This document shows positions 14,962 to 27,751 of a stretch of DNA of 64,000 nucleotides, piece after piece (position 1 is the first letter of the stretch; every line of letters begins with the position of its first letter). The stretch comes from Diaphorobacter limosus (GTDB taxonomy: Bacteria > Pseudomonadota > Gammaproteobacteria > Burkholderiales > Burkholderiaceae_C). The DNA is taken from positions 1,210,501 through 1,274,500 of the forward strand of contig NZ_CP136921.1 in assembly GCF_033100095.1 (NCBI RefSeq), in the 5' to 3' direction. Below the pieces are notes generated by a model. It worked only from the letters and a program-made list of their open reading frames with translations, ran no database searches and was not told where the DNA came from. Made by a program: the position numbers and the translations under genes.

Positions 14962-15743
14962 GCCTTCTTGCGTGCGGGTGCCTTCTTGGCTGCAGGCCTG
15001 GTGCTTGCTGCCTTGGCGGCAGGCTTGCGCGCCGTGGCCTTGGCGGCGGCCTTGGGCGGCGCCTGCTTGGCCGCGGGCTTGTTGACGACCACGGTCTTCA
15101 CTGCCGCCTTGAGCGCCGGCTTCTTGGCCGCCACTGGCTTCTTGGCCGCCACTGGCTTCTTCACGGCCACGGTCTTGCCGGTGGCCTTGGCTGCGGGCTT
15201 GGCGCTGGCGGGCTTGGCTGCGGCCTTGGCCGGTGCCTTCTTGGCCGCTGCCTTGGCCGGCGCACTCTTCGCCACAGGCTTGGCGGCAGCCTTCTTTGCC
15301 GCCGGCTTGCGCACGGGTGCACCGCTCGCGTCTTCCGAGGCCATGATCTTGCGCGGCTTGGCCGCACCCAGCTTCATGCGCACGGGCTTGTCGCCCCAGA
15401 TCTCTTCCAGGCGGTAGTACTGGCGGATGGCCGGCTGCATCACATGCACCACGGCCTGGCCGCAGTCCACGATGATCCATTCGCCGTTTTCCTCGCCCTC
15501 GGTGCGGGGCTTGACGAAGCCGGCCTCGCGCACGGCATCACGCACGCTGGCGGCCAGGGCCTTGGTCTGACGGTTGGAGCTGCCGGTAGCGACGATGACG
15601 CGCTCAAACAACGGCGAGAGATGTTCGGTGTTGAAGACCTGGATGTCTTGCGCCTTGACGTCCTCCAGTCCATCGACGATGGCGCGCTGGAGCTTGGTGA
15701 CGTCTTTCTTGGCGGCGGTTTCCGATTGGGGGGAAGTGGTCAT
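14958..15743 (-). CDS. rsfS: ribosomal silencing factor RsfS with a histone H1-like tail
   Basis: Residues 1-125 form the Iojap/RsfS domain ([60 protein letters not shown]), which binds ribosomal protein L14 and blocks subunit joining in starvation. Usual family length is about 105-130 residues. This protein has 261, because residues about 145-261 are a low-complexity Lys-Ala-Pro tail with repeated AAKKP/AKPA words, like bacterial histone H1 homologues. Such a tail should be strongly basic and disordered and could bind rRNA or DNA. The ATG at 15743 was selected as the first Met before the domain. The usual nadD partner is absent between this gene and hemF. Confidence 0.92.
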   Translation of the reverse strand: MTTSPQSETAAKKDVTKLQRAIVDGLEDVKAQDIQVFNTEHLSPLFERVIVATGSSNRQTKALAASVRDAVREAGFVKPRTEGEENGEWIIVDCGQAVVHVMQPAIRQYYRLEEIWGDKPVRMKLGAAKPRKIMASEDASGAPVRKPAAKKAAAKPVAKSAPAKAAAKKAPAKAAAKPASAKPAAKATGKTVAVKKPVAAKKPVAAKKPALKAAVKTVVVNKPAAKQAPPKAAAKATARKPAAKAASTRPAAKKAPARKKA

Positions 15744-15790
15744 CAGGGGGTCTTCAATAAAAAGATGGGGGCAATATAGCGCGCGGGGGT

Positions 15791-16741
15791 TCAAAGCCAG
15801 TCGCGGCGTTGCAAAAAGCGTGCGGTAAGGTCAGCCTCGGGCGTGCCCGGCGCGTCCTCGCGCTGGTAGCTCCAGGCGGCCAACGGCGGCATGGACAGCA
15901 GAATGGATTCGGTGCGCCCGCCCGACTGCAGGCCGAAATGCGTGCCGCGATCCCACACCAGATTGAACTCCACGTAGCGGCCGCGGCGATAGAGCTGGAA
16001 TTCGCGCTCGCGCGCGCCATGGGGCATGGCCTGGCGCCGCTGCACGATGGGCAGGTAGGCACCCAGGAAGGCGTCACCCACGCTCTGCGTCATGGCCAGG
16101 CTTTGCGCAAAGCCGAGCTCGGAAAAGTCATCGAAGAAGATACCGCCCACGCCGCGCTGCTCATTGCGGTGCTTCAGGTAGAAATACTCGTCGCACCAGG
16201 TCTTGAAACGCGGATACAGCCCGTCGCCAAACGGCGCCAGCGCATCACGGCAGGCGCGGTGAAAGGCCACCGCGTCCTCCTCGAAGCCGTAGTACGGTGT
16301 CAGATCCATGCCGCCGCCGAACCAGCAGGTGGGCGCCTGCCCGGGCAGGCCGGCGGCGATCATGCGCACGTTCATGTGCACCGTGGGCACATAGGGATTG
16401 CGCGGATGGAACACCAGCGACACGCCCATGGCCTCGAAGGGCGCACCTGCCAGCTCGGGCCGGTGCTGCGTGGCCGACGGCGGCAGGCTGGGGCCGCTGA
16501 CATGCGAAAAACCACAGCCGGCGCGCTCGAATACACGCCCACCCTCCAGGATGCGCGTGATGCCGTCACCCTGCAGGGGCGAGCCTGGTTCACGCCTCCA
16601 GGCATCGCTGCGAAAGCGCACCCCGCCCTGCTCTGCCGGGCCTTCGATCTCCTCGAGCGCCGCTGTGATGCGTGACTGCAGGCCTTCCAGGTAGGCGCGC
16701 ACCTGGGCCACATGGCCCGGCTGGTTCAATGCCTGATCCAT
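15791..16741 (-). CDS. hemF: oxygen-dependent coproporphyrinogen III oxidase
   Basis: HemF oxidatively decarboxylates two propionates of coproporphyrinogen III to vinyls, using O2, in haem synthesis. The 316-residue sequence contains all family landmarks: [63 protein letters not shown] and FFDDF. The ATG at 16741 gives the standard start and overlaps the purD stop by one base. Under anoxic denitrifying growth another enzyme (HemN) would be required; none is visible in this window. Confidence 0.95.
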   Translation of the reverse strand: MDQALNQPGHVAQVRAYLEGLQSRITAALEEIEGPAEQGGVRFRSDAWRREPGSPLQGDGITRILEGGRVFERAGCGFSHVSGPSLPPSATQHRPELAGAPFEAMGVSLVFHPRNPYVPTVHMNVRMIAAGLPGQAPTCWFGGGMDLTPYYGFEEDAVAFHRACRDALAPFGDGLYPRFKTWCDEYFYLKHRNEQRGVGGIFFDDFSELGFAQSLAMTQSVGDAFLGAYLPIVQRRQAMPHGAREREFQLYRRGRYVEFNLVWDRGTHFGLQSGGRTESILLSMPPLAAWSYQREDAPGTPEADLTARFLQRRDWL

Positions 16742-18024
16742 CAACTGCCCTTCACGGCGCGGTAGCCAATGTCGCGGCGGTACTGCGCGCCATCGAAATA
16801 GATGCCGCGCGCCATGTCGTACACGCGCTGCTGCGCCTGCTTGACGTTGTCGGCCAGCGCCGTCACGCACAACACGCGGCCGCCGCTGGTGCGCAGCACG
16901 CCGCCCTCCAGCTGCGTGCCGGCGTGGAACACCATGGCATCGTCCTCATCCTGGGGCAGGCCGGTGATGGCGTCGCCCTTGCGCGGGCTGTCGGGGTAGC
17001 CATGCGCGGCCATGACCACGCCCAGCGCCGTGCGCCTGTCCCATTGCAGATCGACCTGGTCGAGCCTGCCGTCCACGGCCGCGCCCAGCACCTCGACCAG
17101 ATCGCTCTTCAGGCGCATCAGGATGGGCTGGGTCTCGGGGTCGCCCATGCGGCAGTTGAACTCCAGCGTCTTTGGGTGACCCTGGGCGTCGATCATCAGG
17201 CCGGCGTACAGAAACCCGGTGTAGGGAATGCCGTCCTTCTCCATGCCGCGCACGGTGGGCAGGATGACCTCGCGCATGGCGCGCGCATGCACGTCGGCCG
17301 TTACCACCGGCGCGGGCGAATACGCCCCCATGCCGCCGGTGTTGGGGCCCTGGTCGCCGTCCTTCAGGCGCTTGTGATCCTGGCTGGTGGCCAGCGCGAC
17401 GACGTTCTTGCCGTCGCACAGCACGATGAAACTGGCCTCTTCACCCTCGAGGAATTCCTCGATCACCACGCGCGCCCCGCCCTCGTTGTGCGCCACGCCG
17501 TACTTGTTGTCCACCAGCATGAAGTCCACGGCGTCGTGCGCCTCTTGCAGGCTGGTGGCCACGACCACGCCCTTGCCCGCCGCCAGGCCGTCGGCCTTGA
17601 TGACGATGGGCGCGCCCAGGCGCTCTACATAGGCGTGCGCCGCCGCCGCGTCGGTGAAGGTGTCGTAGGCCGCCGTGGGAATGCCGTGGCGCTTCATGAA
17701 GTCCTTGGAAAAGGCCTTGGAGCTTTCCAGTTGCGCGGCCGCCCTTGTCGGCCCGAAGATGCGCAGGCCATGGGCACGGAATTCATCCACCACGCCGGCG
17801 GCCAGCGGTGCCTCGGGGCCGACCACGGTGAGCGCGACCTTGTTCGTCTGCGCCCATTCGCGCAGTGCCACCACATCGGTGATGGGCAGGTTTTCATACC
17901 GGGGCGACAGCGCCGTGCCGCCGTTGCCCGGCGCCACATAGACCTTGGTGGTCCTGGGGGACTGGCTGAGCTTCCAGGCCAGTGCGTGTTCCCGGCCGCC
18001 GCCGCCAATGACTAGGATTTTCAT
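16741..18024 (-). CDS. purD: phosphoribosylamine-glycine ligase
   Basis: PurD joins 5-phosphoribosylamine and glycine with ATP in the second step of purine synthesis. The 427-residue sequence is complete. It starts [19 protein letters not shown], the N-terminal Rossmann glycine loop, and has the ATP-grasp segments [51 protein letters not shown] and [16 protein letters not shown]. It is the middle gene of the minus-strand run yebC, purD, hemF, rsfS, rlmH, maf. No unusual features are seen. Confidence 0.97.
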   Translation of the reverse strand: MKILVIGGGGREHALAWKLSQSPRTTKVYVAPGNGGTALSPRYENLPITDVVALREWAQTNKVALTVVGPEAPLAAGVVDEFRAHGLRIFGPTRAAAQLESSKAFSKDFMKRHGIPTAAYDTFTDAAAAHAYVERLGAPIVIKADGLAAGKGVVVATSLQEAHDAVDFMLVDNKYGVAHNEGGARVVIEEFLEGEEASFIVLCDGKNVVALATSQDHKRLKDGDQGPNTGGMGAYSPAPVVTADVHARAMREVILPTVRGMEKDGIPYTGFLYAGLMIDAQGHPKTLEFNCRMGDPETQPILMRLKSDLVEVLGAAVDGRLDQVDLQWDRRTALGVVMAAHGYPDSPRKGDAITGLPQDEDDAMVFHAGTQLEGGVLRTSGGRVLCVTALADNVKQAQQRVYDMARGIYFDGAQYRRDIGYRAVKGS

Positions 18025-18042
18025 AGCTTGTAGTTCTCGCGC

Positions 18043-18762
18043 CTAGAGCTCGGCGTTGTGAAAGACATCTTGCACATCGTCCAGGTCTTCGATGATGTCC
18101 AGCAGCTTTTGCATGCGCGCCGCGTCGTCACCTTCAAGGGCGATGGTGTTCTCGGGACGCATGGTGACCTCGGCCACCTCGGCCGTCAGGCCCGCGGCCT
18201 CCAGGGCATTCTTCACGGCCTCGAAGTCGCCGGGCGCCGTGAGCACCTCGATGGCGCCCTCGTCGTCGGTGATCACGTCCTCGGCGCCGGCCTCCAGCGC
18301 CACTTCCATGACCTTGTCCTCATCCGTGCCGGGGGCAAAGACAAGCTGGCCCACATGCTTGAACTGGAAGGCCACCGAACCCTCGGTGCCCATGTTGCCG
18401 CCGTATTTGCTGAAGGCGTGGCGCACCTCGGCCACGGTGCGTACACGGTTGTCGGTCATGGTGTCCACGATGATGGCCGCGCCGCCTATGCCATAGCCCT
18501 CGTAGCGGATTTCCTCGTAATTGATGCCTTCGAGGGTGCCAGAGGCCTTGTCGATGTTGTACTTGATGCGGTCGGCCGGCATGTTGGCAGCCTTGGCCTT
18601 GTCGATGGCCAGGCGCAGGCGCGGATTGGCTGCCGCGTCGCCACCACCCTGACGGGCGGCGACCGTGATTTCACGAATGATGCGGGTCCAGATCTTGCCG
18701 CGCTTTTCGTCCTGGCGGCCCTTCCGATGCTGGATATTGGCCCATTTACTGTGTCCTGCCAC
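18043..18762 (-). CDS. yebC: YebC/TACO1 family translation or transcription factor
   Basis: This 239-residue member of the YebC/PmpR/TACO1 family starts [25 protein letters not shown], the hallmark N-terminus, followed by [37 protein letters not shown] and [16 protein letters not shown]. Family members have been linked to relief of ribosome stalling at proline-rich stretches and to DNA-binding regulation. It is cotranscribed with purD. A second, more divergent paralogue lies 1.7 kb away at 20457 beyond the HerA-like ATPase. Confidence 0.95.
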   Translation of the reverse strand: MAGHSKWANIQHRKGRQDEKRGKIWTRIIREITVAARQGGGDAAANPRLRLAIDKAKAANMPADRIKYNIDKASGTLEGINYEEIRYEGYGIGGAAIIVDTMTDNRVRTVAEVRHAFSKYGGNMGTEGSVAFQFKHVGQLVFAPGTDEDKVMEVALEAGAEDVITDDEGAIEVLTAPGDFEAVKNALEAAGLTAEVAEVTMRPENTIALEGDDAARMQKLLDIIEDLDDVQDVFHNAEL

Positions 18763-18833
18763 TGCGGCGTCCTTTGAGTGATTTAATCTTGCGGCCGGGA
18801 TTTTACTTTTGACTCACCCACCATATAACAGCC

Positions 18834-20342
18834 ATGGCCGATCCGCTCCTGATTGCACAGCATGATTCCACCCAATGCCACCTGCTGCCGGGCCTGGCCA
18901 ACCGCCACGGCCTGATCACCGGGGCCACCGGCACCGGCAAGACGGTCACGCTGCAAACCCTGGCCGAGCAGTTCTCGCGCATCGGCGTGCCGGTGTTCAT
19001 GGCCGACGTGAAGGGCGACCTCACCGGCATCAGCCAGAAGGGCAGCGTGGGCGAGAAGCTCGCCAAGGTGCTGGCCGAGCGCGGTCTGCCACTGGCCGAG
19101 CCGATCGCCTGCCCCACCACGCTGTGGGATGTGTTCGGCGAACAGGGCCACCCGGTGCGCGCCACCATCTCCGACATGGGCCCGCTGCTGCTGGGGCGCA
19201 TGCTGAACCTGAACGAGACACAGCTGGGCGTGCTCAACCTGGTGTTCAAGATTGCCGACGACAACGGCCTGCTGCTGCTGGACCTGAAAGACCTGCGCGC
19301 CATGCTGCAGTATGTGGGCGACAACGCCAAGGACTTCACCACCGAGTACGGCAACATCAGCAGCGCCAGCGTGGGCGCCATACAACGCGGCCTGCTGCAG
19401 ATCGAAACGCAGGGCGGCGACCAGTTTTTTGGCGAGCCCATGCTCAACATCCAGGACTTCATGCAGACCGTGGATGGTCGCGGCGTGATCAACGTGCTGG
19501 CGGCCGACAAGCTCATGAACTCGCCGCGCCTCTATGCCACATTTTTGCTGTGGATGCTGTCCGAGCTGTTCGAGCAACTGCCCGAGATCGGCGACCCCGA
19601 ACAGCCCAAACTGGTGTTCTTCTTCGACGAGGCGCACCTCTTGTTCAACGAGGCACCCAAGGTGCTCGTCGAGCGCATCGAGCTGGTGGTACGCCTGGTG
19701 CGCTCCAAGGGCGTGGGGGTGTATTTCGTCACGCAGAACCCACTGGACATTCCCGACAGCGTGCTGGCCCAGCTGGGCAACCGCGTGCAGCACGCGCTGC
19801 GGGCGTTTACGCCACGCGACCAGAAGGCCGTGAAGGCCACGGCCACCACCATGCGCCCCAAGGCGGGGCTGAACATCGAGGCCGCCATCACCGAGCTGGC
19901 CGTGGGCGAGGCCCTGGTGAGCTTTCTCGACCCCAAGGGCCGCCCCTGCGAGACCGAGCGCGTCTACGTGCTGCCGCCGGGCAGCCAGATCGGCCCCATC
20001 TCGGACACGCAGCGCCGCGCGTTGCTCGCCGGCTCGCTCGTCGCTGGCACCTACGACCAGAGCATCGACCGCGAGTCGGCCTACGAGAAGCTGCGCGGGC
20101 GCGCCGATGCCGCCGCCAGCAACACGGCCACGCCCCAGGGCAACGCGGAGACGCAGGGCGATGGCGGGCTGATGGGCGGGCTCAACGACGTGCTGTTTGG
20201 CAGCACCGGCCCGCGCGGCGGCAAAAAGGACGGCCTGGTGCAGACCATGGCCAAGTCCGCCGTGCGCACCATGGGCACCAGCCTGGGCAAGGAGATACTG
20301 CGCGGCGTGCTGGGCGGCATTTTTGGTGGCAGGAAGCGCTGA
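18834..20342 (+). CDS. HerA-like helicase (DUF853/YjgR family ATPase)
   Basis: This 502-residue P-loop ATPase of the HerA/FtsK-like group has Walker A in [23 protein letters not shown] (residues about 22-44), Walker B in [13 protein letters not shown], and the downstream [27 protein letters not shown] and [23 protein letters not shown] typical of the DUF853 family. The C-terminus ends in a Gly-rich segment ([16 protein letters not shown]). The substrate is unknown; related proteins are hexameric DNA translocases. It is monocistronic and diverges from yebC with about 70 bp between starts. Confidence 0.88.
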   Translation: MADPLLIAQHDSTQCHLLPGLANRHGLITGATGTGKTVTLQTLAEQFSRIGVPVFMADVKGDLTGISQKGSVGEKLAKVLAERGLPLAEPIACPTTLWDVFGEQGHPVRATISDMGPLLLGRMLNLNETQLGVLNLVFKIADDNGLLLLDLKDLRAMLQYVGDNAKDFTTEYGNISSASVGAIQRGLLQIETQGGDQFFGEPMLNIQDFMQTVDGRGVINVLAADKLMNSPRLYATFLLWMLSELFEQLPEIGDPEQPKLVFFFDEAHLLFNEAPKVLVERIELVVRLVRSKGVGVYFVTQNPLDIPDSVLAQLGNRVQHALRAFTPRDQKAVKATATTMRPKAGLNIEAAITELAVGEALVSFLDPKGRPCETERVYVLPPGSQIGPISDTQRRALLAGSLVAGTYDQSIDRESAYEKLRGRADAAASNTATPQGNAETQGDGGLMGGLNDVLFGSTGPRGGKKDGLVQTMAKSAVRTMGTSLGKEILRGVLGGIFGGRKR

Positions 20343-20350
20343 AACCCCAA

Positions 20351-20430
20351 GCCAAAACGGCCTGCAGCGCCCATGAATAAAGCGCCAGCAGCTATTATTT
20401 ATATAGCTACGGGCGCTTGTTTCAAGCCCG
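20351..20430. repeat. dispersed repeat, double copy
   Basis: Two inward halves are present: AGCGCCAGCAGCTATTATTTAT and then ATATAGCTACGGGCGCTTG. Each is a variant of the AGCTGCTTGCGCTTG family, arranged as an imperfect inverted repeat between the convergent HerA-like gene and the second YebC gene. The fold could serve as a bidirectional terminator. Confidence 0.6.
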
Positions 20431-20456
20431 TCTGCGGGCCATGCGACCGACGGGTT

Positions 20457-21161
20457 TCAGTCCACCAGGCCGACGTACACGTTCTGCACGTCGTCGTTGT
20501 TCTCTAGGCCCGCCAGGAAGGCCTGCACCTCTTCCTGCGCCTCGGGCGCCAGGCCGGCCATGCTGACCGGGTTCCTGGCCTTGTAGCCGAGCTTGGCCGA
20601 CAGCACCTTGAAGCCAAAACCGGGCAGCGCCTTGGCCACCGCGTCCAGGTCGGTCGGGTCGGTCAGGAACAGGGTCTGGCCCTCCTCCTCGCCCGGCTCG
20701 AAATCCTGGGCGCCGGCCTCTATGGCGGCCACCTCGGCATCGGCGCCGGACTGCTCGTGCTCGGCCTCGATCATGCCCACATGGTCAAAGTCCCAGGCCA
20801 CGGCGCTCATCTGGCCCTTGCGAAAGCACACGCGCATCTCGGGCGCGGTGCGGTTCACGTTGTCGGTCAGGCACTCCACCATCACTGGCACCTGGTGCGG
20901 GGCAAAGCCTTCGTAGATCACACGCTCGTAGTTCACGGAGTCGCTGCCCACGCCGGAGCCCTTCTTGATGGCGCGCTCGAGTGTGTCCTTGGGCATGGAG
21001 GCCTTGCGCGCCGCCTCGACCGCCAGGCGCAGGCGCGAATTACCGGCCGGGTCGGCACCCGCGCGTGCGGCCACGATGATTTCCTTGACCAGCTTGCCAA
21101 AAAGCTTGCCCTTGGCATCGGCGACCAGCGCCTTGCCTTTTGCCTTCCATTGCGCGCCCAT
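20457..21161 (-). CDS. second YebC-family protein, divergent (YeeN-like)
   Basis: This 234-residue paralogue of YebC begins [38 protein letters not shown] and lacks the GHSKW(A/S)NIxHRK opening. It retains [45 protein letters not shown] and the acidic C-terminus [14 protein letters not shown]. The change from GGNxG (small, Gly-rich) to RKGQM near the middle shows divergence in the second domain. Function is inferred only at family level: ribosome or DNA association. The ATG at 21161 follows the family pattern; the upstream frame to 21275 has no homology. Confidence 0.87.
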   Translation of the reverse strand: MGAQWKAKGKALVADAKGKLFGKLVKEIIVAARAGADPAGNSRLRLAVEAARKASMPKDTLERAIKKGSGVGSDSVNYERVIYEGFAPHQVPVMVECLTDNVNRTAPEMRVCFRKGQMSAVAWDFDHVGMIEAEHEQSGADAEVAAIEAGAQDFEPGEEEGQTLFLTDPTDLDAVAKALPGFGFKVLSAKLGYKARNPVSMAGLAPEAQEEVQAFLAGLENNDDVQNVYVGLVD

Positions 21162-21336
21162 AGCTGTAAATTCCTTGGTTGAATGCCCACAAAAAAAGCG
21201 GCCTGCGCCGCAGCGGGCGAGTGTAAACCCGCCTTGCACGGCGGCATGCCGGGTGAAATCACCTGCGGCCCACACGGCTGCGGCAAAATTTCCGCTTTCT
21301 GATCCTCATTTCTCAATTTCCAAGAGGCAGCCGCTC

Positions 21337-21966
<630 letters not shown>

Positions 21967-22018
21967 GACAACGCCACCGGCATGGCGCCCGCCATGGATC
22001 TTTGCCAGGGTCTTTGCA

Positions 22019-23431
22019 ATGCACCTTGATCGCCTTTCCCGCCGCGTTGCACGGGCAGGCTGCGCCACGGCCCTGGTGCTGGCGGCCCACCTGCCGGCCG
22101 CCGCCGAAGGCGCTGCCACAACGCCTCTGTCCACTTGCGCCAGCTGCGACACGGCGGCGCTGACGGACGCCGACATCCAAACCTCGCGCCAGGTATGGCA
22201 TGCGCCGGGCAGCCTGCCGGACAAACCCATGCCGGTCTTCCAGGGCGTGGACATGTTGAACCTGTTCATCGTGGTCGAATCCGGCAGCCAGCATGTCACG
22301 GTGCTCGATGGCGATCGATTCGAGCCTCTGCACCGTTTTGCACTGCACCGGGCTCTGCAAGGGGCGCCCCGGTTCAGCCCCGACGGACGCTTTGCGTACT
22401 TCCTGTCGTCCGAGGGCTGGGTCACCCAACTCGATCTCTGGAACCTGCAAGCCGTGGCCGAGGTGCGGGCCGGCCAGGACAGCCGCAGCCTGGCCATATC
22501 CGGCAATGGCAAATACCTGGCCGTGGCCAACCAGCGACCGCACAAGCTGGTGCTGCTCGACGCCGAGCTAAACCTGCTCAAGGCGCATCCGGCCCTGAAC
22601 CAACAGCGCACGCGAAGCTCGCCCATCCTGTCCGTGCACGATGCCGCACCACGCAGGAGCTTTGTCGCGGTGCTCCAGGATGTGCCCGAGATCTGGGAGA
22701 TCAGCTACAACCCTGCTGCAGACGACGTGCCGATAGGCATGATCCATGACTTCCTCTACAAGGAGGGCGCGTTCATACCAGGGTTCCTCAACCCGCGCCG
22801 CAGCGTCCTGCCCGAGCCCATGGGCCAGGTCTTCTTCACGCCAAGCCACCACGAGCTGCTGGGCATGAGCCGCCAGGGCGGCAAGAGCCAGGTCATTCAT
22901 CTGGACGTGCGCAAGACGATCGCCAGCCTGCAGCTGTCCGACATGCCAGCATCCGGCGCTGCTGCCACCTGGAACTACCGTCCGGCGCCTGGCACACCGG
23001 AGCGCAGCGTGATGGCCCTGCCCAGCCCCGGCGATGGCCTGGTCAGGTTGCTTGATCTGGAAAGCTGGGCCACGCTCAAAACCGTCCCCATGCCGGGGCC
23101 AGGCCGGCTCATGCGCAGCCACGAAGGCGCACCCCATGTCTGGATGATCCAGGCACCCACCAGCAACGGCGCAGGCGCCCTGCAACTGCTGGACAAGCAC
23201 AAGCTGGAGCATGTGGCCAGCATCCACACCGACCTCGGCAAGGATCTGGCGCATGTGGCCTTCAGCCGCGACGGCCGATATGCGCTGGCCAGTCTGCGCG
23301 AGCGCAAGGCCGATGGCGGCGCGGTGATCGTCTTTGACACCGCCACCCTCAAGGAGATCAAGCGCATCCCCATGGACGGGCCCGTCGGGGCGTACAACCT
23401 GCACAACCAGATCGCACGCCCCGAGCCCTGA
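22019..23431 (+). CDS. NirN-like d1 propeller protein without the haem c domain
   Basis: This 470-residue periplasmic protein is clearly related along its length to NirN at 11412. It shares VESGSQHVTVLDGDRFEP, QDVPEIWEISYN, PGPGRLMRSHEGAPHVW, HVAFSRDGRYALASL and the end KRIPMDGPVGAYNLHNQ. After a signal peptide (about 30 residues, ending PAAAEG) comes STCASCDTAALTDADIQTSR. Aligned with NirN, the haem c motif CASCH has become CASCD, and about 75 residues of cytochrome domain are deleted in frame, leaving CASC fused to the ADIxxSR linker. It should not bind covalent haem c but could still bind haem d1 or its precursor. It is convergent with the dead nirS2. Its role is unknown: a d1 carrier or chaperone, or a decaying gene with an intact frame. 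Confidence 0.85.
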   Translation: MHLDRLSRRVARAGCATALVLAAHLPAAAEGAATTPLSTCASCDTAALTDADIQTSRQVWHAPGSLPDKPMPVFQGVDMLNLFIVVESGSQHVTVLDGDRFEPLHRFALHRALQGAPRFSPDGRFAYFLSSEGWVTQLDLWNLQAVAEVRAGQDSRSLAISGNGKYLAVANQRPHKLVLLDAELNLLKAHPALNQQRTRSSPILSVHDAAPRRSFVAVLQDVPEIWEISYNPAADDVPIGMIHDFLYKEGAFIPGFLNPRRSVLPEPMGQVFFTPSHHELLGMSRQGGKSQVIHLDVRKTIASLQLSDMPASGAAATWNYRPAPGTPERSVMALPSPGDGLVRLLDLESWATLKTVPMPGPGRLMRSHEGAPHVWMIQAPTSNGAGALQLLDKHKLEHVASIHTDLGKDLAHVAFSRDGRYALASLRERKADGGAVIVFDTATLKEIKRIPMDGPVGAYNLHNQIARPEP

Positions 23432-23457
23432 ATACCGACGCGCGGTAGGGAGGTCGG

Positions 23458-26216
<2,759 letters not shown>

Positions 26217-26261
26217 CGATAGCAGGACTGCCGCGACACGCGTGAGTCGATGGCTTTTTAT
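26217..26261 (-). pseudogene. nirS: nirS2 signal-peptide remnant beyond the IS
   Basis: Read on the minus strand and continued across the IS to 24566, the sequence encodes (I)KSHRLTRVAAVLLSTIAL then AASAQEQKG, a typical signal peptide that aligns with the intact NirS start MKFPRLSSIAAAVMLSG. The expected start codon is ATA (26259-26261) instead of ATG, with GGAG seven bases upstream, so the start codon appears lost. The stretch shows that the cytochrome c domain had already been deleted before or apart from the IS insertion. The remainder of 26262-26476 is promoter-like and non-coding. Confidence 0.7.
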
Positions 26262-26378
26262 GTAATGTCTCCACGGATGATGTTGTGTGATCGGCCCCTG
26301 ACAAGGCCAAGGTCTCGCGTGCCGTCATCGCCGGCCACCAGACCCTTGCCAATATAGGAAGGCCAGGACATCGCAGGC

Positions 26379-26392
26379 TGACCTGCATCAAC
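26379..26392 (-). promoter_or_regulatory. Dnr/Fnr-type box of the dead nirS2 promoter
   Basis: On the minus strand TTGAT-GCAG-GTCAG has a perfect left half-site. A -10-like TATATT (26352-26357, minus strand) places the box centre near -40, as in class II Fnr-type activation. The promoter seems intact although its gene is destroyed, so anaerobic transcription would now run into the IS. Confidence 0.5.
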
Positions 26393-26476
26393 CCGGAAAA
26401 ACAACTGTGCGTCCTGAAGACTTTTGCCGCCTGCGCCTGTAGCGGCCAGAGGCAGTATGCAAAAACTGCGCTGTGG

Positions 26477-26836
26477 CTACGGCGCCACCACCTCCACCAC
26501 ACCCTTCATTTCCGGGTGCGGCCCGCAGGAATATGGATACCGTCCGGGTGCCTCGAATCGGCGCTGCCAGACATCCTGGGGGAAGAGCCGTTCGGACTCA
26601 CCACCCTGCTCGGCAGAAAACAGCACCGAATGGCTGGTGCGCTTTTCCTGATTCGTCCAACGCACCGTATCCCCGGAGCGAATCCGAACCTCTGCCGGCT
26701 CAAAACGGTAGTTCTGAATAATCACATCCACAGTCTGGTGCGCAGACAGGGACAAAGGCATGGCGGCAACGACAAAAAAGGCAAGCGCCGCGCGTGACGG
26801 CACCTGCCTTCTGGTTGTGCTGACCGAGAAGCGCAT
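26477..26836 (-). CDS. plastocyanin-like cupredoxin
   Basis: This 119-residue exported protein has an N-terminal signal (ALAFFVVAAMPLSLSA) and a single cupredoxin domain. The type 1 copper ligands can be read as His in TSHSVLFS, Cys and His in SCGPHPEMKG and Met in EM. YRFEPAEVRIRSGDTVRWTN is the typical first half. Small blue-copper proteins can pass electrons to nitrite reductases, and this gene follows nirB by 23 bp on the same strand, so it probably belongs to the nirS-T-B transcript and may serve as a periplasmic electron carrier. The partner is inference. Confidence 0.82.
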   Translation of the reverse strand: MRFSVSTTRRQVPSRAALAFFVVAAMPLSLSAHQTVDVIIQNYRFEPAEVRIRSGDTVRWTNQEKRTSHSVLFSAEQGGESERLFPQDVWQRRFEAPGRYPYSCGPHPEMKGVVEVVAP

Positions 26837-26859
26837 GCTCTCAAGCCATGGGACGTTGA

Positions 26860-27687
26860 TTACTGCTTGACAGCCTTCACGTCGCCGTCAGCGCCCACGC
26901 CCAGGGTGTAGCCCAGGGAGACATGGTGGAAGCGTCCGGTGGAGTGGTCGGCGTGGATGGCCAGGCCGAACGGCACCGTCTTGCCCTCGCCGGGGTTCTT
27001 GCGCGTGAAGGTGACGGTGTAGGTGTCACCGCTCTTGCCGCCCTCGGCCGTCGCGCCCAGCGAGCCGCCTTCCATCTTGCGCTCCGTGGTCACGGTGCCG
27101 TTGGCCACCTTGGCGCCCTTGGCGCTCTTCCACTGCATCAGCTCATAGGCACCGCTCTTGGTGTACTTGGTCTTCTTGTCGTCTGCGCCAGGCATGGTGC
27201 GCGCATCGTTGTGGCAGGAAGCCCAGCAGCCGGCCTGGTTAGCCAGCTGCACCTGCGCATCCGGGAACATCATGGTGGCCTTGACCTCGTTGTCCTTGTC
27301 GCTCTGGTCGGCACCGCCGCCGGGCGCCTTGAAGGTCAGACGGATGTAGAGGTTGCTGGCGTCATAGGCGGCCTGCACGGCCACCGGATACATCATGGTC
27401 TTGGGGGCGCCCTTGGGCTCCATGTCCTTGCCAGCCAGACGCTTCATGTCGAAGTTCAGCGTGCCCTTTTCCTCGTGGCAGCCAACGCAGGTTTCGCCCT
27501 TCTTCAGGCCGGCCGTGCCGCTGTGGTCAGACTTCTTGCCCACCCACTCCATTGGCGAAACCGCAGGGTGGAACACGTTGACATCGCGCTTGGGCACCTT
27601 GCCCCAGTCAGGTGCGGCAAAGGCTGCCTGTGTACCCACAGCCAGCAGCGAACCCAAAAGCATCATCGAAAGGGTAGATTTTTTCAT
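26860..27687 (-). CDS. nirB: NirB-type dihaem cytochrome c-552
   Basis: This 275-residue periplasmic cytochrome has a signal peptide ending AAFAAPDW. It resembles the cytochrome c-552 (NirB) encoded after nirS-nirT in Pseudomonas stutzeri and the ethylbenzene-dehydrogenase-type haem-binding fold. The first haem site is canonical, CVGCH (67-71). The second candidate is CWASCH (154-159), which has three residues between the cysteines (CX3CH). The remainder is a beta-rich domain (NLYIRLTFKAPGGGADQSDKDNEVK, FGLAIHADHSTGRFHHVSLGYTLG). It probably shuttles electrons to NirS. It lies third in nirS-nirT-nirB, 64 bp after nirT. Confidence 0.85.
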   Translation of the reverse strand: MKKSTLSMMLLGSLLAVGTQAAFAAPDWGKVPKRDVNVFHPAVSPMEWVGKKSDHSGTAGLKKGETCVGCHEEKGTLNFDMKRLAGKDMEPKGAPKTMMYPVAVQAAYDASNLYIRLTFKAPGGGADQSDKDNEVKATMMFPDAQVQLANQAGCWASCHNDARTMPGADDKKTKYTKSGAYELMQWKSAKGAKVANGTVTTERKMEGGSLGATAEGGKSGDTYTVTFTRKNPGEGKTVPFGLAIHADHSTGRFHHVSLGYTLGVGADGDVKAVKQ

Positions 27688-27751
27688 CGGTCACTCCTAG
27701 TAGATGTTCTGCAGGCGGCCGCCCCCCACCGGAACTGGCCGCCATCCAAGC

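Noticed and set aside
14962..15480. Upstream extension of rlmH in its own frame
   Set aside because: The extension translates the rsfS tail in another frame into low-complexity Gly/Gln/Arg sequence; the family start is at 14961.
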